NCBI GenBank assembly: GCA_021399435.1
Contig: JAJTUP010000090.1
Location: 173,652 to 237,651, forward strand
From: Diaporthe sp. PMI_573
Taxonomy: Eukaryota > Ascomycota > Sordariomycetes > Diaporthales > Diaporthaceae
DNA length: 64,000 bases
Direction: 5' to 3'
Shown: piece by piece, positions 20,433 through 30,927 of the stretch
How positions within the stretch are numbered: the stretch's first letter is position 1
How the letters are laid out: every line of letters begins with the position of its first letter
The notes under the pieces: generated by a model
Told to the model about the DNA's origin: nothing
The model's input: only the letters and a program-made list of their open reading frames with translations
The model's database searches: none
Position numbers and translations under genes: made by a program

Positions 20433-22662
20433 GCCTAATTCATGGCCCCAAGTGCTACTCACCGCGTATCGGTATTTAGGGTATAGCACTTTGGATGCGT
20501 CCGCAATAGTCTTGGCAAGAGTGTAAATAGGTATTCTGAATCCATGCTCTCACTGGGTAAACGTGATAAGTGATGGATTTTCTCAATACTTGAAGGCCGG
20601 GAGGAGCGCAGAATGGCAGGAATACTGAGGCCATCAACCTGTACGGCAGCTCACCAGTCATATTGGCGAGTAGTAATATCGCAGCTTTTGTGTGCTCACA
20701 AAGTAATTATGTGTTCTCGGCGCCACGACGGCTTAAATGGAGGATTGAATGTATTTCCTACTGTTACATCGGGGAGGTCTTTTTCTTTTTCTTTCCCCTT
20801 TTTTCTTTCTTTGGAGGGGGCGGTGGGCCTTGGTTCATTTGCACATGATGCAGCTTTGCTCATTTATATTTCATGGGGTAAGCGGCCAACCAAAAATGCA
20901 GCTATGGAAAGGGTCTGACACTGATGCCGCACCCGTGCCAGTAGCCCCTCCGGAGACACCCTCTTATCCGGCTGCAGCTTCCAGGAATTGCGCAAACAGC
21001 TCATCTCACAGAATGCAAAGGAAGCTCTCGTCGGCACGATTTTGGATATAGCGCGTGGAGATTCGCATCCCCGTCAAAAGCTCCAGTGGTCACGGGCGTG
21101 CAAGGCGACAGATTGAACATCACGGTCACACAGGTACAGATCTGGCTTGTTCCCGGTCTCAAGGAGCAGACTCGCTCAAGCTCTAGCTCCTCAGATTGCT
21201 CCATCTGTCCAGCCGACTTTGGGAGAATTCGCACATATCTTTGTCCAGTATTCTGACTTTGCAGATATTTGAGCCATACGGAGGACAGATATGTTTGTTG
21301 CTGCTGCTCGGCCAGAATGGACGGTACTGGGCTGAGTGAAGGGTTGTCCTGATTTCTGAACTCCGACTGATCAGTGGTTGATTTTACTGTATAGCTACCA
21401 GCATCATAACGAAAAGTAGCTTGTCTACTTTAAAGTAGATCTGACCATCTCCGCGGAGCCGCACTTGGGGAATGTTGTCACCTCGCTGGGCGTATACCAA
21501 GCCGAGGGAACAGCGCCAGTATACACCGGAGCAGACAACGCAGTCCGGGGCGCGCAGTAACTCGCGCTTGCCAGTTGCAGCCGAGCAAGCAAGCCTCTCC
21601 AGGCATTCTTGCGGAAGAAAAATCAAAATCCGGGGAACGCTAGGCCTCCACCATTCTCCGCATTCAAGCCAGAGACGTCATGCCACGGTCACGTTCAACG
21701 TGCCGTAGCAATGGGCTTTCTCAATCGGCCATTCCCATCGAGTTCTCAGGCACCACGGCTTTCGTGTGATCATGAATGTTATCTAACCCTCCGAGGAGAA
21801 GCAAACATCACCAGATATGTTTCGATTTGAACTACAGCTTGCAAGCGCGCATAGATGAGGTGATGGGCTCCCGCCGCCCTTCCTGCATTGATTTTACATA
21901 ATAGCCGTCGCCCGCTCGCCGAATAAGACGTCTTTCAGCACAGACGTTTCACACCACTGCTTGTCGCGCAGGTCAGCCACGAGCACCAGGCCTGTAGCTC
22001 TCAAGCTTCCCTTTGCCTCTGTCTTGCGAGTGAGTCCCTAGCCGGGCACCGAGTGGCTTTCCCGGTTGTAGCTCCAATTGGTCATGAGGTCGTGCCTCCT
22101 GGTCGCCCTCCAAAATGATAGCTCAGCCTCATTTCCTCCGCATGGAGAAGCAACATTGCCCTAACCTCCTTTGGCTGCCGTCGCATCCAAATCTCAATCC
22201 TAGAGAGCGCCTTGTAGCTAAGGCTAAGGGAACCAAACCGCCGGGTCCCGGAGGTCGAAAAACGGCGTGCACGGGCAGATGCTCCACTCGCTGGAATCAT
22301 TCTAAGCGGAGAACCGGGTACGTTTAAAAACGATTCAAGGGTCCAGTTAAGTTAACCCTGGTTTCTGGGGCCCTATCGTCAACGCGAGCAGGCCGGGTAA
22401 TAGGGCACCAGTATTTGAGAGAAAAGAGCAGGTGTCACGGCGTTAAGTTGGCCGGTCAGTAAGAGGCGATAAACTAGGCATCTACGGTATTTGCTAGAGC
22501 ATTGCTTTTCCGCCGTCCTTCCAGCATGGAGCAAACACTCTCCAACGTTAACTGGAAGCTGCATGTGCTTTGGAAAGCAAAGCTCTTTCCACACTGGCTA
22601 TTGTGGCTTTAGGCCCTACATAGCCACCGCGCATCGCATTTTTGCATCCCCGAGTACACTAG
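20433..22662. other. 2.2-kb stretch without a supported gene
   Basis: Only short, overlapping frames on both strands. A T/C-rich tract lies at about 20778-20815. Nothing recognisable as a domain, repeat end or splice-linked gene was found up to the MULE target site. Confidence 0.4.
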
Positions 22663-22670
22663 TTTAAAAA
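22663..22670 (+). repeat. Target site duplication, left (TTTAAAAA)
   Basis: An 8-bp direct repeat flanking the MULE, identical to 25719-25726. Confidence 0.85.
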
Positions 22671-22729
22671 GAGATCGGAGATTCGCACGCCCAAATTTGG
22701 AGGCTGCACGCCCTCGAATGACTAATCAC
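22671..22729 (+). repeat. Left terminal inverted repeat of MULE
   Basis: 59 bp, the exact reverse complement of 25660-25718. Confidence 0.92.
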
Positions 22730-22966
22730 TGCTGCAGCCAATCAGAACGCTTCATTTGCCCAGCCCGGGCCACGCAACCCAGTGCATTTTGCAGCCCGAA
22801 TGCAGCCTCAGATCACGCTTGCTATTCCTCCTCTTCGCACCAACCTCAACCCTCGCGCCCACCCTCAACGCTTCGTGATACCGACTAATTGACTGTTGGA
22901 ATCAATCGATTCAGCATCAAAAATACCCCCTAGCTGGTCAAACTTCAATCCTATGTGGTTACAGCG

Positions 22967-25396
22967 ATGTCAGAGTATCCGGACTACTCGGGGCTCGAGG
23001 CGCAGTGGCAGACAGACTGCCAGCAATGGAACGGCAGCATCACCGCCACAAACCACCGCCGCCCAGCACTTTCCAATCCTCCTATGTATCTAAAACTCTT
23101 CAATGATGGATACGATACTTATGCCGACCTCAAGGCTGATTTAGATGAGGCTACGAAGCTTGCAGGGTGGTTGACAGTCGCTCAGAGATCCAAGCCGGAT
23201 GTAGTGACGTTGGGGTGTAGCCGAGGTGCACCACGACCCTCAACCGCCACAAGAAACAACGCCTCAACGATTAAAGCCGGCTGCAAATGGCGAGCGATTG
23301 CCAATAAGACCAAGTCGACGTCAGGCAAGTGGAAGCTTGTGATCCAAGAGCATAGACACTGCTGTCACGGTCCTCAAGTCGTGCCTGAAGCCCAGCGTGG
23401 TTGGACAAAACTCACAGACGAACATCACGACTTTCTCGCTCGGACCGCTCGGGACCCGTCGCTCGCGAAGCCGAAGAAACTTGAGGCTGCCCTTCGCCGA
23501 GAATACCCTCAGGTACAGCTGGGGCCGAATACAATGAAGGACTGGCTGGCTCGCTTCCGGAAGGAGAAGCAAGGTATCTATACCCCGACCCAAGCAGCGC
23601 TGAGGTTCCTCGAAGAGAAGGACTGCTGGTACCGGTTTGCTCGGGACGTCGAGGGCAGGGTCACGGGCATCTTCTGGTGCGAGAAGCAGCAGATGGCTTG
23701 GATCCGAGAACGACGTTTCTCACGATGCCTCTCACTTGACTGTACATATTCGACTAACAACAAGAAGATGCCGTTCTTCCACGGGACAGCAGTGACCCAC
23801 ACGAAGAAGAACCTTCCTCTATTTCAGGGGATCATCGATAACGAGCGAGAAAGCGGCTTCCGATGGCTCCTCGAGCAAGTTCACCTCCTCCTGAAGGAGT
23901 ACAAAGCTGACGACCCAACCCTCTTCATCACTGACTACGATAACGCTCTGATGAATGCCCTCGAATACGAGTTTCCTCAGGCGCACCATCAGCTGTGCGT
24001 CTTCCATATGAACATGAACATTGTCCTCAACATCAAGAAGAAGTGGCAGAAGCCAACGGCGCCAGGGGAAGAGGAAGCGGAAGAGGAAACAGAAGATGCC
24101 GAAGAGGAGGAAGCAGAAGCGGCGATAGCCTCTCTCAATGCGCCGGCGAGAAACAAGGCGACGATTTCTACAAAGGTTCCCAAGCTCAAGGATATCCCCT
24201 ATACCCGACAGGCACTATTTGACCTCCTCAAGTTTATGGAATACTCTACAGATCGTGAGGTCTACGATACGGCTTGGCAGCGTCTGCAAGAGAAGTTTAA
24301 GGACCAGAAAGCAATTCTCAACTATCTCAAGACCTACTATGTTGACGACGAGGAGCAGATCGTCGGCAAATGGGCTGCCCATCAGACCTGCAGAATCCTC
24401 AACTTCGGCTTGCGTACAACCTCCTCTACGGAGAGTATGCACCGCAAACTCAAGGTCTATTTGGGCCACGGGATAGGCAATGCCCTCTATTTGGTTGAGG
24501 CTTGCCACGAGGCTCTAGAGGACACTGCTCGTGGCTTCCTTGTGGAGGAAGCCCGTCAGAAGACAGCCTCACTTGCGAAGTACAATGGGCTTAGTTGGCT
24601 CGGAAGGCTGCCCTTCCAAGTCTCGTGGGCAGCCCTTGAGCTTCTCGTGAGGACCAGGCAGCAGGCGCTTCAAATCCTCAAAAACAAGCTTCCACGACGT
24701 TGCAATGCCCTCAGCTGCACTTGCCCTATCTACACGCAGTACGGCTTAATCTGTGCAAGCCGGATGGCCGATAGAGAAGAAGCAAACCTCCCTCTCGAGA
24801 GGGCAGATGTTCACGAAGTCTACTGGCTTGATCGCGATCTCTCGAGCGGAAACCTGCTGCTGACAGTCCTCTCGCCGAAGAGGGTCACGGCGACGAAGGG
24901 ACGGCCTCGCGAGACCGCTACGTTTGCGACTAGCGAGGAAGGCGCCTTCACAAGAGCAATTATGGCGAAGCAGACCTCCTCCACGACGACCAGTCTGGGC
25001 AGCAAAGCAGGCGACAAAACGAGGGCGACGACAGCCTCAGTTCAGAGGATCAACTCGGCGTGGGAGCACAACGATACAACGCTCCAGTCTCTAGACGACG
25101 AGGACCTCAACCGCAGAAATGCTCAAGGGAGGGCGCAGAAGCGACGATCTGGGCCGACGTCCTCAGCGCCGGCAGCGCTTGTGGGTATACCCTCAAGCTC
25201 AAGGCAACCGGCTAAGAGGCAGCGGACGGGGCGGCAGACTGTCAACCAGCTGCCCTCTATAGACCTAGAGGCTGACGACGTTGACGACATCGACGTCAGC
25301 AACGACGATAGGGGCAAGGAAACACAGGGCACAATCGTCTGTGGGGGCACTGACGATTGCCCAATCGACCTCTCGAGCGACGGGCTGAGCGATTGA
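22967..25396 (+). CDS. MULE transposase (809 aa)
   Basis: Starts at the first ATG in frame (MSEYPDYSGLEAQWQ); the frame upstream begins with GTG. Residues about 45-140 form a FAR1/WRKY-GCM1-like DNA-binding region (GCKWRAIANKTKSTSGKWK ... HRHCCHGPQ). The MULE transposase domain follows, with catalytic aspartates D258 (SLDCTYSTNNKKMPFFHG) and D323 (FITDYDNALMNALEYEFPQ), then HHQLCVFHMNMNI. A highly acidic, low-complexity insert lies at about 365-390. Residues about 575-590 (CNALSCTCPIYTQYGLIC) resemble a degenerate SWIM-type zinc motif. The C-terminal 150 residues are disordered and end in an acidic tail with VDDIDVS and CPIDLSS, possible SUMO-interacting-type motifs. No lesion was seen. Confidence 0.9.
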   Translation: MSEYPDYSGLEAQWQTDCQQWNGSITATNHRRPALSNPPMYLKLFNDGYDTYADLKADLDEATKLAGWLTVAQRSKPDVVTLGCSRGAPRPSTATRNNASTIKAGCKWRAIANKTKSTSGKWKLVIQEHRHCCHGPQVVPEAQRGWTKLTDEHHDFLARTARDPSLAKPKKLEAALRREYPQVQLGPNTMKDWLARFRKEKQGIYTPTQAALRFLEEKDCWYRFARDVEGRVTGIFWCEKQQMAWIRERRFSRCLSLDCTYSTNNKKMPFFHGTAVTHTKKNLPLFQGIIDNERESGFRWLLEQVHLLLKEYKADDPTLFITDYDNALMNALEYEFPQAHHQLCVFHMNMNIVLNIKKKWQKPTAPGEEEAEEETEDAEEEEAEAAIASLNAPARNKATISTKVPKLKDIPYTRQALFDLLKFMEYSTDREVYDTAWQRLQEKFKDQKAILNYLKTYYVDDEEQIVGKWAAHQTCRILNFGLRTTSSTESMHRKLKVYLGHGIGNALYLVEACHEALEDTARGFLVEEARQKTASLAKYNGLSWLGRLPFQVSWAALELLVRTRQQALQILKNKLPRRCNALSCTCPIYTQYGLICASRMADREEANLPLERADVHEVYWLDRDLSSGNLLLTVLSPKRVTATKGRPRETATFATSEEGAFTRAIMAKQTSSTTTSLGSKAGDKTRATTASVQRINSAWEHNDTTLQSLDDEDLNRRNAQGRAQKRRSGPTSSAPAALVGIPSSSRQPAKRQRTGRQTVNQLPSIDLEADDVDDIDVSNDDRGKETQGTIVCGGTDDCPIDLSSDGLSD

Positions 25397-25659
25397 CTTC
25401 TCGGGCGACGAGCCGAGCAATCGACTTAGAAGTCGACTTCGTCGCTAAATAAGCGTAATTGGGGCTAATTGAGGGTGTTTTGCAATAGTTGGGCAATTGG
25501 TCGATTGGCAAATCGACGTAATTAGGTCGAATAGAGCGTATATAGTGCCCTCGAGCGTGTGGGAATAGCTTCATGGTGCACCATGAGAAGCGATGTAGTT
25601 ACATTATTTATTTGTATGGCGAATAGGTGTGAACTTAAAATTGGCGCACATAGGGAAGC

Positions 25660-25718
25660 GTGATTAGTCATTCGAGGGCGTGCAGCCTCCAAATTTGGGC
25701 GTGCGAATCTCCGATCTC
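25660..25718 (-). repeat. Right terminal inverted repeat of MULE
   Basis: 59 bp, the exact reverse complement of 22671-22729. Confidence 0.92.
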
Positions 25719-25726
25719 TTTAAAAA
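25719..25726 (+). repeat. Target site duplication, right (TTTAAAAA)
   Basis: Second copy of the 8-bp target duplicated on MULE insertion. Confidence 0.85.
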
Positions 25727-26290
25727 TGAGGAAGCAATATCACCCCACATTTATACTGTGTGCACACGATCTTTTTAGGCCGTGCTTGAGGCCTTGTACA
25801 AGTGAAGGGTTGAAAATTGTGCTCCGGGTTGAAATAACTGGCTGTCGACACTCTCAGTATTAATTCACGAGCCAAGACGGTCTACCTTAAGCACATCGAA
25901 AACTATAGCCGCGGAGTCAAGAGTTGCAATGAAACTCGAGTTATAGCGCTTCCACAAATTCGTGGATTTGGAACAGATGAATATTGACTGCATGTTTGGC
26001 CAACAGTGCAAGGAGGTTTACGCAGACAAGCCATGAGCTTTCGTAGGGCGTGCAGGAGATATGTCTTGCGGGCGAACAATGCCAGGAAACCAGTACTAAG
26101 GCTGACCTTGTCATTTGGCAAACCTCCCCACCAATTGGAACTTCTACGGCAAACGCCGCCCGGATTCCCCGGGTGTTAGGAATGCAACGCGTCTCAATCA
26201 CACTAACCCTAAAGCTACACAGACGTAGCACACGCCGTGTCCTAACATTACAGCTGCAAGATACCGTGTGATCATACTGTACCAGTAAGG
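25727..26290. other. Unassigned stretch
   Basis: No recognised gene. A minus-strand 137-codon frame (26354-25941) has no motif and runs into the tandem repeats. Confidence 0.35.
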
Positions 26291-26610
26291 CCATGGGCGC
26301 GTTCGACACCAAACGCCACCAAGAGGCCCGTTCGGGGCCTGAATGCCACACCAAAGCGAATAGTTCAACAGCATCATTCCGTGCATTAACCTACTCTGTC
26401 GCTGGGCGGCCGGGAGACTGGTCGTAGGATACGGTCAATGTTAGTCAGCAGAGGGCTTCTCCGGGGACTCAACGCCACCAAGCAAGTGATTCACCTATTG
26501 TCATTCCGTGGATTAGACTGCCAATGTTATCGCTAGGCCCTGTCCGTAGCTGAACGCCACACAAAAGTGAGCGGTTTCACCAGTGTCGTTCCCGTGCAGA
26601 GTCTATGGTG
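26291..26610. repeat. Degenerate tandem repeats
   Basis: A unit built on GAAYGCCACACCAAAGYGA followed by TCATTCCGTG recurs at about 26311 (short), 26340, 26469 and 26550, with spacers of about 80-130 bp and many substitutions. It looks like an old minisatellite or satellite fragment. It is non-coding as far as can be seen. Confidence 0.55.
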
Positions 26611-26874
26611 AAGAGAGAATCCGACGACGTCACGCTGCCCCAGCTACGCAGGCACAACTCCACCGGCAACGGCCCCGTTTTATCTACCGTATTAACTTGG
26701 AAAATTGAGAATTGCGCTAGCAGACCCCCCGGCCCTTTCTAACGGCAACAGGCCTAACGTGCCACCAAAACCAGTCTAACGCCTCGCCAAGGCTGCGCTA
26801 CTCTATCCCATGTATTTCCGAGCCCCTATTGCTTTCGCCCAGCCAGAACTGACTTTTGAAGCTATTCGAACTCC

Positions 26875-27429
26875 CTACTGCACAATGGCGACAACATACA
26901 ATGCCTCCTCTGACTGAAGGAACAAGACAGGAAAAGGCACCGTACTGGTCAGCTTGTCCGAAGAGGGATCGTCACTGGGGATCGCGAGGGCGTCTATGAC
27001 ACGGTATATGCCATCGACCATCGCGATGACACGGATTTGGTGTACCATACCCATGTTGGCGACAAAGACGGAGAAAGGTGCCCCGGGTGGGAATACGTTT
27101 ACACGGACAGACAGCGGCGTGGCTTTGAGCAAGTGGATAAGCGATGGCCGACATGGAGGGACGGGAAAAAGAGAGAAGGGTAAAGAGTAAACAAGAAATA
27201 TAGTAAGCAAGAAATATACCGTCCGCCCCCCCCCTCCCCCGGCTCCATGTATGTTGTTGTGTTGGCACTCTTGCAAAGACGGAGTATAAGAAGCTTGTGG
27301 AAAGGGTATGACGAAACAAAGAGGCCCCCGATCCATCTGCAAAAAAATCCAGACATGGAGAGCGGCGACAATCAAGAAAATCGACTCACGGCCACCAAAC
27401 TCATCTTTCAGCACACACGCCACTAGCAT
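26875..27429 (-). CDS. Hypothetical ORF (184 codons)
   Basis: An ATG-initiated open frame of 184 codons on the minus strand. It has a G-run (GAGGGGGGR) in the middle and hydrophobic stretches (YFLLTIFLVYSLPFSLFPV). The second half (LLKATPLSVRVNVFPPGAPF, then IRVIAMVDGIYRVIDALAIP) looks coding. The middle may be an unspliced intron (GTATATTT...). No family was recognised and expression is not supported by any other signal. Confidence 0.3.
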   Translation of the reverse strand: MLVACVLKDEFGGRESIFLIVAALHVWIFLQMDRGPLCFVIPFPQASYTPSLQECQHNNIHGAGGGGGRTVYFLLTIFLVYSLPFSLFPVPPCRPSLIHLLKATPLSVRVNVFPPGAPFSVFVANMGMVHQIRVIAMVDGIYRVIDALAIPSDDPSSDKLTSTVPFPVLFLQSEEALYVVAIVQ

Positions 27430-27623
27430 AAGGTCTATAGGGTAACTCCTTACGTGAAGTCTAGGGTAACTCCCTACATACAGTGCCTACACCTTGAGCG
27501 TTTCCGTTTAACAACAACTATGAGCTTGCTTTGAAGCTTCGCAAGGACCGTGTTATCCTCACTCCCGGAGGTCCGTTTGAGGCGTCTGATGACAAGGAGA
27601 CTGCCGATTTGATTGGACGTGGT

Positions 27624-27779
27624 TAGTACAATTTTAAGCGGTCCGCCGCGGACCGCCCAAATAGTTGGCCTGGCTGGTGTAGATTGAGGTTAATCCTGCA
27701 TGGCTAAAATGCTCCGTTTTGGTGGGGAAGCTGATTTTCCCACCAAAAGTCGGCTACTTCAGACTGGCACTACAGCCAC
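27624..27779 (+). repeat. 156-bp repeat, copy 1 (inverted relative to 32212-32367)
   Basis: About 88% identical to the reverse complement of 32212-32367, with the same length. It contains the 19-bp GC palindrome and a hairpin TTTTGGTGGGGAA ... TTTTCCCACCAAAA. About 15 of 18 differences are transitions. The shared 3' context of other copies (zinc-knuckle coding tail, then this repeat) suggests it is the terminal region of a pogo-family element. Confidence 0.75.
27638..27656. repeat. 19-bp GC palindrome, copy 1
   Basis: GCGGTCCGCCGCGGACCGC: perfect 9-bp arms around a single central base (C). Confidence 0.85.
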
Positions 27780-28400
27780 CCCAACCACTCTAAATTAAGG
27801 GAATCAATTGGAAAGAAGCAGTTTAAAGCAGTTGGCACCAATTAGTGCCAACTTTTATTAATATTTTCGCCCTAGGTGGTGCTGGGGTTGGCTAAAGTTG
27901 GTAGAGTTAGCAAAACTGTCCGGGTAGGTGATCTGTCCGGCTGGGTGATGTACCACGTTATATGAATCCCAAATCCGTAAATTTTATGATCATTTCTCAC
28001 ATACTATTTCGAATTATAAGCGACCAGTAGCAACAAGGGTCTGTCCCGCCACCAGCCAGTCAGCTGATGTCGAGCGAACATGATGCAGGGTTTCCCACGA
28101 CCATAGCTGAGGCGGGGAAGATCGTTGAGAGGAGCGGCCGCCACGAAGGAGTGTGTTCTCGCTGGCCGTCCAGGCCAGACGGGGGTTGTTGCATCGGGTT
28201 GGCGCATTAAGTTTGAAGTTAGTACTTTAGCCGATAGGGCTTGGCATTAACCTATATAAAGGACAGCCGCTGTATTCGGGCTTGGTTTGGAAACTTATGT
28301 GGTAGACCCCTCAGAACCGCATTACAAAGGACTGTCCACATTTTCTACATTTACCAGCCCTCGGTCTGGTCCAAGCAGAACACCCACATTTCGCGGCGAC
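27780..28400. other. Region upstream of the two-exon unknown gene
   Basis: Contains a hairpin AGTTGGCAC-CAATTA-GTGCCAACT (27829-27852) and a TATA box (CCTATATAAAGG) at 28251-28262, 140-150 bases before the likely start codon at 28401. Confidence 0.45.
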
Positions 28401-29178
28401 ATGGAAAATTTTTGGCTTGGCAGTCCGGATGTCTCGCCGGCTGGCCTCAGTCCACAAAAGCGGATTCGGCGTGATGAAGACGTATCTTTTTCATCCGAGG
28501 ATGATCAGCAATCCACAACCTACGCCAATCTCTTGCCTGAAATCCCGGACCCCGTCAAGCCTGTCACCCTCGACGAGGCTCTAGATCTTTCGCAATTTCA
28601 GCCCCAAGCTCCGCATGACCAGGGGCTCGATTTGATCAATGTAAATACAATTTATCCAACGGATCCACTCGCACCAGACAAACATGGTCTTAGAGATAGG
28701 CCGTTCGATTGCATCCATCAGACATGCCAAATCATGGATCAGTCAGAGACGCAATCTTCTACAATAGGTACGTTTCATTCGCCCTCCCTTCCTTCCTACA
28801 CATTATATACCAAACGCGTGAGTAACCGACGGGCTAATCATCGATTATTCATGACTAGAGTGCCTGACTAATACAATTGAGAGGGGCTTTCCCCTAATGG
28901 CGGGAATGAGTGGTGACCCAGAAGCAGCGCATACAGGCGCCCACGATCTTTGGCACGACTTCGATGTCGGAATAATGCCCTTAGCTGTTGGGAAGGACTG
29001 TGTGTATATTAAAGGTGGTGCGCAAGATCCGGCAACATTTGTTCCTTGGACAACTATATTCAACACCCAATATACAGGTTCGAATCCGATTTGGGATTAT
29101 TGGTGTCGCGTCTACGGAGTCGATGACAGGCTCGAGGACTTCAAAGGGTCCTACAAATCTAGACGACAGAAGATATAA
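28401..29178 (+). CDS. Protein of unknown function, two exons (228 aa)
   Basis: Exon 1 is 28401-28767 and exon 2 is 28859-29178, joined by a 91-nt intron (donor GTACGT, acceptor CTAG, branch GGCTAATC). The splice restores a single frame ending YKSRRQKI. The start is the first in-frame ATG after the TATA box at 28251. The N-terminal half is polar and acidic (RIRRDEDVSFSSEDDQQS; LDEALDLSQFQ); the C-terminal half is compact with many Trp/Tyr (HDLWHDFDVG, NPIWDYWCRVYGVDD). There is no signal peptide or membrane segment. I recognise no family. The lack of lesions and good splice signals argue for a real gene. Confidence 0.55.
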
Positions 29179-29770
29179 GAGATAGAGGTGTTGGCTGCTA
29201 AGCGTATCAATAACTCTCAGCAGTCGCCCTGCGGTCGTCCTCGCTTGCGTCTGGCGGCACAAACCCTAGCTTTTGATCCGCATTTTTGTCTGTCTTGGCC
29301 GCATTAAGTTGGTGACGAGAAAAAAAACGCTAGGTCATGGCGGACTAGGAGGCGCAAGATGTTTAGATTGGGATTTCCAGGGAATCATAAGGGCATGTCA
29401 TTCTTTATAATAAATCACCTTGAGAAAGTTAATCTCGCAACCACGCAATTTTCACAACCTCCTGTAGGTTTGTTGAGACCACGACTATGACCATGCCTAT
29501 AAACACAAGGACAACGATCACGACGAGGCCGCAGATACTGTCGCTAGACCTGCTTCTTTTCGGCTTCGAAGTTGGCCGCTATGAATTGATTCTTCGATGG
29601 CGAATATAGCGCTGAGACTTGATTATAACATCCCGTTCTTAAAGAATCACACGAGACTCCGCGTGTGGTGCCTTGGTCTACAGTGTAGGAGTTGCTAATC
29701 AAGTCTTCTATCAAAGCAAATCGGGTTCAACGTACTACCCAGAATACCTACCTTCAAATCAGCGCTGACT
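29179..29770. other. Intergenic stretch, no supported gene
   Basis: AT-richer non-coding sequence between the unknown gene and the hAT end repeat. No motif was recognised. Confidence 0.4.
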
Positions 29771-30024
29771 TCAATTCAAGTAAGTCAAGTTCGGGGGTGT
29801 AACTTGATTACTTGAAATAAAATCGTCCGTGAACTTACTTAACTTGATTTGAATTGATATACTTGAATTGAAAGCGCTGACCTGAGGCCAGGATGAAGCT
29901 ATTGGTACTCTCACGCCTCCACTCCATCCCAACCCATCAGGTCTCCACCAAAACTGACGACCTCGCCCACAGTGATCGCTTGATGGCCTAGCCAATTCCG
30001 TAGGCACTGTATTTCCTCTATTAT
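29771..30024 (-). repeat. 254-bp hAT end repeat, copy A
   Basis: Identical in length to 43040-43293 and differs by one base that I can see (CGTCCG versus CGTCCT). It has the outer motif TCAATTCAAGTAAGTCAAG, repeated CTTGAATT/ACTTGATT motifs, and the last codons of a hAT transposase. This marks the 3' end of one hAT family. Confidence 0.85.
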
Positions 30025-30700
30025 CTCGGGGCTTAAGCTGTGCCTTTGCGAGCTTACTGTCAACTTTGTGACACTAAACGTCCGCTCAGGATCGACAGAC
30101 ATAGCAGGAATTGCCAGGATGTTGAGGGCAAACTTGCTCAGACGTGGATATTCTTCTTGGTGATCCTTCCACCATAGAATGGGGTTCAAGTTCTCTCGCC
30201 GGACTGGCCCTTGCCTCATATAAACTCCAAGCTCATCTTCCTCCTCCATCATGTATCGATCGTAGCTCTGCATCCACTGGTCGAATTGACTGGGCTCATC
30301 TTGCTGCATCGCTTTTCCTATCACGGTTCTCGCTGTCTCGAACTGCTCCTTACGTGGATACTGTTGTTCAAAGAATTCCCGGACACTGTTCTTAGCGTCC
30401 CGTAGCCACACTAGTTGCTCGTGGCTGGTCCAGTTCGCCTCAAGCCAAGACACGTTCCAGCGCGGGTGAAGAATAACGGCAGCCGGGTAAAGTGGCGATT
30501 GGCCAAGTAGACTGTAGTACTCATCAAGCTTTGACCAACAGTTATTGATAGAGATTTGTATGCATCGTCGGTGGTCATCATCAAGATTCTCAGTTTGCAA
30601 GAATGCACCAGTATATTCGTCTCGAGTGTGCTCTGGCAAGTGTTTCTCGCGTCCGCGACCCTGGTCAACTCGTGGAGTACTACATCCTGAGAAACTATTA
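29911..30700 (-). pseudogene. hAT transposase relic, C-terminal half
   Basis: The minus-strand frame contains KLDEYYSLLGQSPLYPAAVI, LHPRWNVSWLEANW, EEYPRLSKFALNILAIPAMS and PERTFSVTKLTVSSQRHSLS, the C-terminal dimerisation region of hAT transposases. The usual AECER-x-FS motif is altered to VDPERTFS, and the N-terminal catalytic half is missing, so it is a truncated copy. Its downstream end is the 254-bp repeat. Confidence 0.8.
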
Positions 30701-30927
30701 GCAAAATAGGGATGAGACGAGCGAATATGAACTAGAAAGCCGTACTCGTGGTTTCCGAGGCTCTGGTGTTCCGTAGCTCATCAGCAGTACCATCAGGTGG
30801 CGAGAATATCAGTTTTTGCTCCTCGAAGAAGTTGAGCATTCTGCAACCCATTGTATTTCAGAGAGTACATTAGCCTAAGCAGCCTTGGTAATAACCATTT
30901 AGGAAACATGGCATGGCTGTGGGAAAT

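Larger units (their letters stand above)
22671..25718 (+). mobile_element. Complete Mutator-like element (3,048 bp)
   Basis: Perfect 59-bp terminal inverted repeats starting GAGATCGGAGATTCGCACGC lie at 22671-22729 and 25660-25718, flanked by identical 8-bp target duplications. It encodes one uninterrupted transposase. It is similar in plan to fungal Hop-like MULEs. The intact ends, target copy and gene indicate recent insertion. Confidence 0.93.

Noticed and set aside
26875..27429. Membrane protein call for the 184-codon ORF
   Set aside because: The hydrophobic stretch may be an unspliced intron, so no membrane role is claimed.
27540..27626. Short plus-strand reading ELALKLRKDRVILTPGGPFE before copy 1 of the 156-bp repeat
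   Set aside because: Looks coding and may be a gene tail, but no family could be assigned and upstream frames are closed.
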